IMG/VR virus record: IMGVR_UViG_3300025617_000089
Span: 1 to 27,794 of that record
Direction: 5' to 3' (one strand)
DNA: 27,794 nucleotides
Source of the DNA: a virus
Positions 1 through 6,728 of this stretch are shown here, one piece after another (positions within the stretch are counted from its first letter, which is position 1; each line of letters begins with the position of its first letter). A program made the translations under genes and the position numbers. The notes under the pieces are model-generated. The model worked only from the letters and a program-made list of their open reading frames with translations, had not been told where the DNA came from and did no database searches.

Positions 1-184
1 CTATAAGATCAATACGAAAGGTGTGCGGGACGAGAGCCCCGAGAAGTCGCATCCGTGGTCTGATGTCGCTGACGCGTTCCAGTACCTGTGTATGCACGCC
101 GACGGTGGAGAGATGTTTGGGGGAGGGGCAGCGACCGACGAACGCCGAGAGGTCGTGAAGGTGTCCTCTAGGGGCTGGACCTAA
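1..184 (+). CDS. Terminase large subunit, C-terminal end (partial)
   Basis: The reading frame enters from the left edge (first full codon at base 2) and stops with TAA at 182-184, giving about 60 residues. It contains SHPWSDVADAFQYLC, which resembles the end of the terminase nuclease domain, where a late acidic residue in a D-x-x-DA-x-x-Y type motif helps bind catalytic metal. The terminase pumps phage DNA into the prohead through the portal, and the next gene is the portal, which is the usual order. The ATPase half lies outside the window, so the assignment rests on this short motif and on position. The stop codon overlaps the first regulatory dyad. Confidence 0.75.
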   Translation, partial: YKINTKGVRDESPEKSHPWSDVADAFQYLCMHADGGEMFGGGAATDERREVVKVSSRGWT

Positions 185-186
185 TC

Positions 187-202
187 TGTTGACGTGTTAG
201 CA
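187..202. promoter_or_regulatory. Dyad site 1, upstream of portal
   Basis: TGTTGACGTGTTAGCA fits the seven-copy pattern TGNTNACNNGTNANCA. The flanks extend the symmetry: AATCTG at 183-188 is the exact reverse complement of CAGATT at 201-206. It begins at the terminase stop codon and lies 48 bp before the portal start. TTGACG (189-194) and TACAGT (212-217) with a 17-bp spacer could also be a sigma70-type promoter overlapping the site. Function is inferred from recurrence and position. Confidence 0.6.
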
Positions 203-250
203 GATTAAAGCTACAGTGTTCATACGTCGCATATGTGAGAATGTTGTTGA

Positions 251-2290
251 ATGGAACTAGGCTCCGCTCTTATCCCGGTAGCACGTGCTTCTGATTTAGA
301 AGCACAGGCCAAACGCCAATCTGCTGAAAAGCAGATGACGCCTATGATACAGGGACTGGCTGCGCACGTCCGCAAGCGGTGGGAAGTGATGCGCGACCAC
401 AAACGCACGAACGTCGAGGATCGGCTTTCGGTGTGTGTTCGTGCGCGCAACATGGAGTACGAACCCGACAAATTAGCGGAGATTCGTGAGCAAGGCGGCT
501 CAGAAATCTTTATGGGCATCGTCAGTACGAAATGTCGTACAGCTACAGCGTGGCTGCGCGATACTCTGCTGGGCACCGGAGCAGATAAGCCTTGGTCTAT
601 ATCTCCCACACCGATCCCAGAAGTTCCTCCGCAGGTTGTAGCCAACCTGCAACGCATCATGCAGATGAACCTTCAGCAGTATTACTCTGCGGGTAACGAT
701 CCTATCGACCCGATGCAGATGAAAGAGCTTGCTGCGGGTATGAAAGATACCGCCATGCGCGCGATGTCCCACGAAGCTACTAAGCGCGTGGACCGCATGG
801 AGAAGAAAATGGAAGACCAGCTGACCGAAGGCGGCTGGGTCAAAGCTATGTACGAGTTTACGAACGATCTAGCGACGTTCCCGTACGCGGTTTTGAAGGG
901 TCCGATCCCACGTAAACGCAAAGCGATGAAGTACGTTGAGGGCGGCCTTGCCGCTGTAGACGTGCTCCGTGACGAGTGGGAACGCGTTGATCCATATAAG
1001 TTTTATTGGGCTCCGTGGGGTGATGACATCCAGAACATGCCCATCATGGAGTTACACCATCTAACTCGAGAAGACCTCGAGGCGATGTTGGGTGTTGAGG
1101 GTTACGACCAAGACGCAGTCCGCAGCCTGTTGGCTGATTTCGGAGCAGGCGGCATGGAGTGGCTTGAGCACTACGATAGCGAGATGGAGTCCGTCACAGA
1201 TAAAGACTTCGACCACGCAAGCACGGATGTAATTGCTGCGTTGCAGCTCTGGGATTCGATTCCGGGCAGCCTCCTCGTCGAGTGGGGTATGGACGAAGCA
1301 GACATCGAAGACACCGCTAAATCGTACCCGTGCGAAGTTTGGATGGTGGACAACGTCGTTATTAAGGCAGTGCTGAACTACGACCCATTGGGTCGAAAGC
1401 CGTACTACATGACGTCGTTCGAGAAAGTTCCCGGCCGTGTAGACGGTAACGGGGTCGCCGACCTGTGTATCGACGCCCAGAATATGTGTAACGCGGCTGC
1501 TCGCGCGCTTGCAAACAATATGGGTATCTCCTCCGGTCCGCAGGTCGGTGTGAACGTAAGCCGTCTTCCAGCCGGTGAGGACATCACACAGATGTACCCG
1601 TGGAAGATTTGGCAGTTTAAGTCGTCTGAGTACGGCGACGCGTCAGCTCCGATGCAGTTTTTCCAACCTAATTCTAACGCAGGGGAGCTTATGGCCGTGT
1701 TCTCGAAGTTCATGGAACTCGCGGACGAGGTATCAGGCATTCCACGTTATATGACAGGGCAGCACGTACCGGGCGCAGGTCGCACGTCGTCTGGCCTCTC
1801 CATGTTGATTTCTAACGCAGGCAAGAGCATCAAACAGGTTATCGGCAACGTAGATTACGACGTTATCACGCCTATGCTCGAGCGCCAGTACCAGCGAAAC
1901 TTGCGGTACTCGGAAGACCCGGATTTGATTGGCGATGTTCAGATTGTTGCACGCGGCGCGATGTCGTTGGTCGTTAAGGAAGCTGAAGCTGTCCGTAAGA
2001 ATGAGTTCCTCCGTCTTATTCTGGAGAGTCCGGTTGCACAGCAGATTGTTGGACCTGCGGGTACGGCTGAACTCATGCGCGATCTCGCGGGTAATCTTAA
2101 CACCAACGTTGATCGTCTTGTCCCTAGCCGAGAAGATATTGAGAAACAGCAGCAGCAACAGCAGATGATGCAGCAGCAAATGCAAGAGCAGCAGATGGCT
2201 ATGCAGCAGGCTGCTAACTTGCAGGAAGACGGCACTCCGATGGGTGGCCGCCAAGACAACACGATTAGCCCGCGTCCAAACGGACGTTAA
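251..2290 (+). CDS. Portal protein (head-to-tail connector)
   Basis: The product has 679 residues, in the size range of P22-type portals. It would form the dodecameric ring at the packaging vertex that DNA enters and leaves through, and on which the tail is built. The N-terminal part (RTNVEDRLSVCVRARNMEY, then GGSEIFMGIVSTKCRTATAW) is typical of podoviral portals. Residues about 631-655 are almost pure Gln with Met, like the helical barrel or tail end of large portals. The start is the only possible ATG in frame because a TGA stop sits directly before it (248-250); the Shine-Dalgarno sequence is weak. It lies between terminase and scaffold, as expected. The family was recognised by pattern and context, not by a search. 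Confidence 0.85.
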   Translation: MELGSALIPVARASDLEAQAKRQSAEKQMTPMIQGLAAHVRKRWEVMRDHKRTNVEDRLSVCVRARNMEYEPDKLAEIREQGGSEIFMGIVSTKCRTATAWLRDTLLGTGADKPWSISPTPIPEVPPQVVANLQRIMQMNLQQYYSAGNDPIDPMQMKELAAGMKDTAMRAMSHEATKRVDRMEKKMEDQLTEGGWVKAMYEFTNDLATFPYAVLKGPIPRKRKAMKYVEGGLAAVDVLRDEWERVDPYKFYWAPWGDDIQNMPIMELHHLTREDLEAMLGVEGYDQDAVRSLLADFGAGGMEWLEHYDSEMESVTDKDFDHASTDVIAALQLWDSIPGSLLVEWGMDEADIEDTAKSYPCEVWMVDNVVIKAVLNYDPLGRKPYYMTSFEKVPGRVDGNGVADLCIDAQNMCNAAARALANNMGISSGPQVGVNVSRLPAGEDITQMYPWKIWQFKSSEYGDASAPMQFFQPNSNAGELMAVFSKFMELADEVSGIPRYMTGQHVPGAGRTSSGLSMLISNAGKSIKQVIGNVDYDVITPMLERQYQRNLRYSEDPDLIGDVQIVARGAMSLVVKEAEAVRKNEFLRLILESPVAQQIVGPAGTAELMRDLAGNLNTNVDRLVPSREDIEKQQQQQQMMQQQMQEQQMAMQQAANLQEDGTPMGGRQDNTISPRPNGR

Positions 2291-2300
2291 AGGGTCTATA

Positions 2301-2316
2301 TGTTGACACGTTAACA
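2301..2316. promoter_or_regulatory. Dyad site 2, upstream of the 86-aa gene
   Basis: TGTTGACACGTTAACA, 6 of 8 positions symmetric, in the 47-bp gap after the portal. It includes a perfect TTGACA (2303-2308), but only a poor -10 candidate (GATAGT at 2324-2329, 15-bp spacer). It belongs to the seven-copy dyad family. A T-rich leader (2329-2334) and no clear Shine-Dalgarno follow before the ATG at 2338. Confidence 0.6.
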
Positions 2317-2337
2317 CATATCAGATAGTTTTTTAGT

Positions 2338-2598
2338 ATGATCGACCTTAACAACGCTGACTCGCAGGCAGTACAAGCCCTAAATCGGCTTAGAGAGCCA
2401 ACAGTGCAAGCGTTTCTACGGTTGATTGAGGCGGAGCTTGACTCTGCCAAGCAGAAGCTCGTGCGAGCGCCCGACATGGTATCTATCCACCGGTTGCAAG
2501 GACGTGCAGAAGCATTCGCAGACATACTGACGGCGGTTGAAGAATCGTCCAAGGTAGAAAACCGCGCATACGCGCAAAACACGAGAAGCACACCATAA
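2338..2598 (+). CDS. Small helical protein between portal and scaffold
   Basis: The product has 86 residues and is predicted largely helical (NRLREPTVQAFLRLIEAELD, then a second helix around RLQGRAEAFADILTAVEES). It has no membrane segment or signal peptide. I do not know a function. Its place between portal and scaffold suggests a minor head or head-assembly role. No Shine-Dalgarno sequence is visible before the ATG (the leader is T-rich), unlike almost every neighbour, so translation may be weak or start differently. The next in-frame ATG is near residue 46, which would remove the first helix, so 2338 is preferred. Confidence 0.7.
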   Translation: MIDLNNADSQAVQALNRLREPTVQAFLRLIEAELDSAKQKLVRAPDMVSIHRLQGRAEAFADILTAVEESSKVENRAYAQNTRSTP

Positions 2599-2656
2599 CG
2601 GGAACAGCATACCCTCGGGACGCTAGGAACAGAGTTGGTGCTTTAAGGAGAAAAAG

Positions 2657-3646
2657 ATGGCATTGCCAAAACAGGTGCAAGCTCAGCTTGCTGAAGTGGA
2701 AGAACTAGAGAAAACGTTGAACGCCCGAGGAAAGCCGGAGAAAAAGAAGGCCGAAAAGCCTGAACTTTCTGAGGTAAAATCCGAGGATACCGAGGCGGAA
2801 GTATCAGTCGAAGCGGAAGAAGTTATTGAATCTGTTGAAGTAAAGCCAGCTGACACGTCACCAACGGACGTAGCGGACGACTATGAGCAGAAGTACAAAA
2901 CCCTACGCGGGAAGTATGATGCTGAAGTCCCTCGCTTGCACCAGCAAGTAAAGGACTTGACGAGTAAAGTAGATGCCTTGCACAAGCAGGCGTCTGAAGC
3001 GCTCAAAGTGCCGACGAAGCCGAAGGAGAAAGTCAGTTATGTAACCGATGCAGATCGAGCCGAGTTTGGCGAAGAACTGATTGACGTTCAGCGTCGTGTC
3101 GCGAAGGAAGTCTCTCAAGAGTACGAGGGGCGTTTTGAGCAGCAGGAGGCGATTATCGCGGAGCTTCAGAAGCAACTGACGCAAACCGGTAATCAAGTTG
3201 GAGAAATGGGTTTCTCTCAGCGGCTGGCACAGCTGGTCCCTGATTTTAGCTCCATCGACAACGATGAACGGTGGGTTGCATGGTTGAATGAGCATGATCC
3301 CATGCTCCGAGGCCCGCGACGCGATCAAGCGGCCGCAGCATTCAACGCCGGAGACGCCGAAGCAGTAGCACACTATGTGAAGCTGTGGAAAGAGTCGCTA
3401 GCACCAGTTGAAGCTACGGGGCGCACAGTTCGGCAAGCAGAGTTAGAGAAGCAGGTTGCGCCAAATCGTTCCGCGAACTCCGTGGCTACGAAAGCTGTTG
3501 GCAAAGAGTCTAAAGTCTACTCAGAGCGAGAGATTAAAGGCGCTTGGGACCGCATTCGCAGTTTGAACACACGAGGTCAAATAGACGATGCGGCCAAACT
3601 TGAAGCTGAAATAACGGCTGCCTACCTTGAAGGGCGCGTACGTTAG
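2657..3646 (+). CDS. Scaffolding protein
   Basis: The product has 329 residues. A Lys/Glu-rich, strongly acidic segment (about 25-75) is followed by a long heptad-like helical region (about 75-200, including QKYKTLRGKYDAEVPRLHQQ), with no hydrophobic core. This composition, and its position directly before the coat gene, is typical of internal scaffolds that template prohead assembly and then leave. A strong AAGGAG precedes the ATG. The C-terminal 60 residues (KVYSEREIKGAWDRIRSL) are basic and helical, as in coat-binding ends of other scaffolds. Sequence conservation among scaffolds is low, so this call depends mainly on position and composition. Confidence 0.75.
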   Translation: MALPKQVQAQLAEVEELEKTLNARGKPEKKKAEKPELSEVKSEDTEAEVSVEAEEVIESVEVKPADTSPTDVADDYEQKYKTLRGKYDAEVPRLHQQVKDLTSKVDALHKQASEALKVPTKPKEKVSYVTDADRAEFGEELIDVQRRVAKEVSQEYEGRFEQQEAIIAELQKQLTQTGNQVGEMGFSQRLAQLVPDFSSIDNDERWVAWLNEHDPMLRGPRRDQAAAAFNAGDAEAVAHYVKLWKESLAPVEATGRTVRQAELEKQVAPNRSANSVATKAVGKESKVYSEREIKGAWDRIRSLNTRGQIDDAAKLEAEITAAYLEGRVR

Positions 3647-3658
3647 CACCTGCTAACG
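3641..3658 (+). promoter_or_regulatory. Inverted repeat across the scaffold stop codon
   Basis: CGTTAGCA (3641-3648) and TGCTAACG (3651-3658) are exact reverse complements separated by CC. The TAG stop of the scaffold gene (3644-3646) lies in the left arm, and the right arm is also the left half of dyad site 3. It may be a third half-site for the same protein or a small RNA hairpin between scaffold and capsid. There is no T-tract, so a simple terminator is unlikely. Confidence 0.45.
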
Positions 3659-3666
3659 CGTAACCA
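3651..3666. promoter_or_regulatory. Dyad site 3, upstream of the capsid gene
   Basis: TGCTAACGCGTAACCA, 6 of 8 positions symmetric, 48 bp before the capsid start. It is a member of the seven-copy family. An extra half-site GTTAGCA (3642-3648) lies just upstream in opposite orientation. Confidence 0.6.
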
Positions 3667-3713
3667 GATAAGGGAAGCGGTTGTTGCAAACCAACTTAAA
3701 CTAGGAGGCCAAA

Positions 3714-4718
3714 ATGGCTGCTGTATTCCCCACCACTGGTGATTTCACCACAAACCCATCCTACTCCGGCGGGTTCATTCCACAACTGTGGTCTAACAAA
3801 CTGAACGCTAAGTTCTACGCGAACACCATGATGACTGAGATTGCCAATACCGATTGGGAAGGCGAGATCAAAAACCAAGGTGACTCAATCCGTATCCGTA
3901 CTGCACCGTCGATCACAATCAACGACTACGCAGGCGCTGGTACAACTCTTGCGTCCGAAGTTCCTGCACCGATCTACACAGACATGCAGATCGACCAAGG
4001 TAAATACTTCAGCGTACAGGTCAACGACGTGCTGGCTCACCAAGCCGACATGGACTTGATGAACATGTTCACTGACGACGCTGCTAAGCAGCTGAAAATC
4101 GCTATCGAGAACGACTGCTTCTACAAGTGGTTCGTGACTGACGGCGCTGCTGCTGCAAACCAAGGTGCGACCGCTGGTGCACTGTCTGCTGAGTACAACC
4201 TCGGCACAGACACGGCTCCAATCGACCAATCCACTCCACGTAACGTGCTTGACGCGATCCTTCGCATGTCAGCTGCTCTCGACGAGCAGAACGTTCCTGA
4301 AGATGGCCGCTGGTTGATTATCACACCGTTCGACCGTCAGCTGCTTATGCAAACAGAACTTGCGCAAGCATACTTCACAGGCGACGCGGCCTCTACACTG
4401 CGTACCGGCAAAATCGGTATGCTCGACCGCTTCTCTGTTTACGTGTCCAACCTGCTGCCTAAAGGCGCTGCTGGTAAAGGTCTCGTAGCTGGTCAAGCTG
4501 CTACAGCAAGCGGTGCGACACTGGCTGACGCGAAAAACCGTCGCTTGATGGTTGCTGGTACGAAAGCGTCTTGCGCATTCGCATCACAAATCGCGAAGAC
4601 AGAACCACTCCGTAACCAAAACGACTTCGGCGACATCGTCCGCGGTCTCGCGGTCTACGGCCACAAAGTTATTAAGGATGAAGCCTTGGTAACATCAGTA
4701 GTTGGTTCCGCTACTTAA
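3714..4718 (+). CDS. Major capsid protein
   Basis: The product has 334 residues, a common size for HK97-fold coats of podoviruses. It begins MAAVFPTTGDFTTNPSYSGG and continues with FIPQLWSNKLNAKFYANTMM. The regions GDSIRIRTAPSITIN and YFSVQVNDVLAHQADMDLMN resemble the E-loop/P-domain portion of marine phage coats I have seen. A consensus AGGAGG sits 8 bp before the ATG, as expected for a very highly expressed gene. It follows the scaffold and is followed by a strong hairpin that could separate its transcript from the neck genes. The family was recognised from sequence and context. Confidence 0.88.
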   Translation: MAAVFPTTGDFTTNPSYSGGFIPQLWSNKLNAKFYANTMMTEIANTDWEGEIKNQGDSIRIRTAPSITINDYAGAGTTLASEVPAPIYTDMQIDQGKYFSVQVNDVLAHQADMDLMNMFTDDAAKQLKIAIENDCFYKWFVTDGAAAANQGATAGALSAEYNLGTDTAPIDQSTPRNVLDAILRMSAALDEQNVPEDGRWLIITPFDRQLLMQTELAQAYFTGDAASTLRTGKIGMLDRFSVYVSNLLPKGAAGKGLVAGQAATASGATLADAKNRRLMVAGTKASCAFASQIAKTEPLRNQNDFGDIVRGLAVYGHKVIKDEALVTSVVGSAT

Positions 4719-4726
4719 TAACCTTC

Positions 4727-4748
4727 GAGGGGGGTTCACGCCCCCCTC
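4727..4748 (+). terminator. G6/C6 hairpin after the capsid gene
   Basis: GAGGGGGG (4727-4734) pairs perfectly with CCCCCCTC (4741-4748) around a 6-base loop. It starts 9 bp after the capsid stop. No T-tract follows (ACACACC), so it is not a textbook intrinsic terminator. It could be an attenuator, or a stabilising 3' end that keeps capsid mRNA more abundant than the downstream neck genes. A twin hairpin lies at 12418-12441. Confidence 0.6.
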
Positions 4749-4770
4749 ACACACCTAACAGGAGGTTACT

Positions 4771-5004
4771 ATGACTGTAGATGAACTGATTAAATCCGTG
4801 AGCGCTGAGCTGGTTGCCAACAAGGCTATCGCCCGTGTGAACGACGAACGAGTGGTTGTGGCCCGAGTGGTCGGTGACAAAATGGTTCTTACCGCCGAGG
4901 GCGAAGCACTGGCTAACTTAGTTAAGCCTGCGCCCGCACCTAAAGCCGAAGCCCCAAAGCCGAAAACTAAAAAAGCTGCTGCCCCAAGTAAGCCCAAGCG
5001 CTAG
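4771..5004 (+). CDS. Small protein with basic Ala/Pro/Lys tail
   Basis: The product has 77 residues and no recognised family. Residues 1-50 form a compact alternating segment (RVNDERVVVARVVGDKMVLT). The last 25 residues are a low-complexity Pro/Ala/Lys tail (KPKTKKAAAPSKPKR) that could bind DNA or an acidic surface. A strong AGGAGG precedes the ATG, so it is probably well expressed. Lying between the capsid hairpin and the adaptor genes, it may be a minor head or neck protein. Function unknown. Confidence 0.7.
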   Translation: MTVDELIKSVSAELVANKAIARVNDERVVVARVVGDKMVLTAEGEALANLVKPAPAPKAEAPKPKTKKAAAPSKPKR

Positions 5005-5016
5005 AGGAGGCTTCAG

Positions 5017-5706
5017 ATGTCTACTGTAAAAGTCATCGACATTATCCAAAACGTCGAACACGTTCTCCAAGACACCAACATCCGGTGGCCTCGTTTGGAG
5101 CTCCAGAATTGGATTAATGAGGCGTACCTTGCCATCATCCTTCTGCGGCCTGACGCTAACGCTAAAACCGGAGCGTTTTCGTGTGCTGCGGGTTCTCGCC
5201 AGCAGTTGACTGCTCAGTTTGCTTCGGCGCTAAAACTACTAGATGTTACGCGCAATTTGGCAGTTGGTTCTGATAAACGCGCAGTACGCCTAGTGGCTCG
5301 TAGCGTCTTAGACGATCAACGCCCCACATGGCACGCCGAACGGGAAGCCACCAGCATTCAACATTTTATGTACGATGCTCGGCAACCTAAAGAATTTTTC
5401 GTGTACCCTCCAGCTTCGCAAGACGCGATCCTTGAAGTGGTCTACGCCGACGCAGTTGTAGGCCACGCCTTAGCGGAAGCAGACCTCGATCCAGCCGGAG
5501 GTAACACTGAAGCGATCCTACTCGACGACATATATAAGAGCGCAATCACTGATTGGGTCTTGTACCGTGCTTATTCTAAAGACGCGGAGTACGGATCAAA
5601 CGAGGCTCGGGCAGTTGCGTCGTACAACGCTTTCAACACTGGCATGGGCAACAAAACTCAGGTTGATGCTGCTAGTTCCCCGGCCGCAAGCAGTAAGGTG
5701 ACTTGA
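5017..5706 (+). CDS. Head-tail adaptor protein
   Basis: The product has 229 residues. An N-terminal helical region (RWPRLELQNWINEAYLAIIL) is followed by a conserved middle ending in KEFFVYPP and a late helical segment (DDIYKSAITDWVLYRAYSKD). This layout matches the phage adaptor family that I recall as DUF6682, which sits on the portal and joins it to the tail; the family name should be confirmed by a profile search. An AGAGGAGG Shine-Dalgarno precedes the ATG and the stop is one base from the next start, so the two neck genes are co-translated. Confidence 0.65.
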   Translation: MSTVKVIDIIQNVEHVLQDTNIRWPRLELQNWINEAYLAIILLRPDANAKTGAFSCAAGSRQQLTAQFASALKLLDVTRNLAVGSDKRAVRLVARSVLDDQRPTWHAEREATSIQHFMYDARQPKEFFVYPPASQDAILEVVYADAVVGHALAEADLDPAGGNTEAILLDDIYKSAITDWVLYRAYSKDAEYGSNEARAVASYNAFNTGMGNKTQVDAASSPAASSKVT

Positions 5707-5707
5707 T

Positions 5708-6358
5708 ATGGCAAACGTAGACTGGGATGTATTCTACCCATACGTTCAGCCGTACCTCCCCGGCTGCCCTGATGTGGTCATCACTTCACACTTGCAGGAA
5801 GCTGCCTCAGATTTTCTGGGACGCAGCGAAGTCTGGCGCTTCGACATTGACCTAGATATTACAGCTCGCAATGAACCTGACTACGAAATAGATGTCCCGC
5901 GGGGCACTGTTTTGCATGACGTTTTGTACATGTCCCTCAACGGGGCGGAGCTGCAAAAAGTCTCAGATAAGCACATGAATAGCTCTGTAGTAGAATCCAC
6001 TTCTAGGCCCAGCTATTTTGCTATGTACCAGAACGACTCTGTTCGACTGTTCCCAACTCCGGATTCGAGCTACCGCCTCAAGGGTGTTGGCATTTTGCGA
6101 ACTGCGCTGGATGCTTCTGACTTAGAAGAGTGGATTTGGAACAACCACGGGCGTTGTATTTCGTACGGCGCGCTGTCTCGGCTTACAGCTATTCCGGGCA
6201 AAGAGTGGTCCAACCCAGAGTTGAGCGTCTATTACCGAAAGATGTTTATGGAAGACGCTGATGTAGCGAAACTGAAAGACTACCGCCGCGTTAATTTGCG
6301 GGTCGGTGCCGTAGGTTTTAGCGGCGTGGCGCGAAAGGGGATTAATCGTGGCTGGTAA
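5708..6358 (+). CDS. Second neck/tail adaptor protein
   Basis: The product has 216 residues. It opens MANVDWDVFYPYVQPYLPGC and contains a beta-rich middle (DLDITARNEPDYEIDVPRGT) and a helical end with RCISYGALSRLTAIPGKEW. I recognise this as the type of protein paired with the portal adaptor in podoviruses (tail tubular A-like or connector), but I cannot name the family. The ATG is one base after the previous stop, and the 3' end overlaps the next gene by 11 bases. Neighbours on both sides are virion proteins, so a structural neck role is likely. Confidence 0.6.
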   Translation: MANVDWDVFYPYVQPYLPGCPDVVITSHLQEAASDFLGRSEVWRFDIDLDITARNEPDYEIDVPRGTVLHDVLYMSLNGAELQKVSDKHMNSSVVESTSRPSYFAMYQNDSVRLFPTPDSSYRLKGVGILRTALDASDLEEWIWNNHGRCISYGALSRLTAIPGKEWSNPELSVYYRKMFMEDADVAKLKDYRRVNLRVGAVGFSGVARKGINRGW

Positions 6359-6728
6359 AATTAAATTAGTCCAAGGCGACACGAAGCCCAACGTCTTAGT
6401 TTCTCTCACCGATGAGGAAACCGGCGCTCCCCGTGACATAACAGACTCCACAGTCCGTATGGCATTCAAGGAGCTAGGTTCGTCAGATATTATGTTTACG
6501 CTGACGGCGTATCATTTGGCGGGCCGAATTGACGAAGACGGTCTGGAAGACTTGTCCCCTCCTTACGACGTACCGGGGCCGGGCGGCCGCTGTCAGTTCG
6601 TTTGGCGACCCGGCGACCTAGACATTCCCGCCGGTGTTTACGCAGGCGAGATTGAAATACAAGATGTCGAAGGTGGAAAGCACACTGTGTACGACGTTTT
6701 GAAGTTTAAAGTTCGGGAAGACTTCTAA
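6348..6728 (+). CDS. BppU-like N-terminal (Ig-like) domain protein
   Basis: The product has 126 residues and starts with GTG, overlapping the upstream gene by 11 bases; AAGGGGA upstream can serve as ribosome binding site. The motifs KLVQGDTKPNVLVSLTDEET, then TDSTVRMAFK, WRPGDLDIPAGVYAGEIEI and GGKHTVYD match the BppU N-terminal family (beta-sandwich domain of siphophage baseplate upper proteins) along its whole length. Here the domain stands alone rather than at the head of a receptor-binding protein, and directly precedes the large repeat protein, so it may be that protein's docking domain. The stop shares a base with the next ATG (TAATG). Confidence 0.7.
   Translation: MAGKIKLVQGDTKPNVLVSLTDEETGAPRDITDSTVRMAFKELGSSDIMFTLTAYHLAGRIDEDGLEDLSPPYDVPGPGGRCQFVWRPGDLDIPAGVYAGEIEIQDVEGGKHTVYDVLKFKVREDF

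Noticed and set aside
1733-2317. Long open frames on the opposite strand, for example behind portal and fibre genes
   Set aside because: They mirror Gln- or Ala-rich coding regions, lack ribosome sites, and all recognised proteins lie on the + strand.
2303-2329. TTGACA as a normal sigma70 promoter in dyad site 2
   Set aside because: The -35 box is perfect but the only -10 candidate has a 15-bp spacer, and most other dyad copies lack a matching pair, so the shared signal is the dyad.
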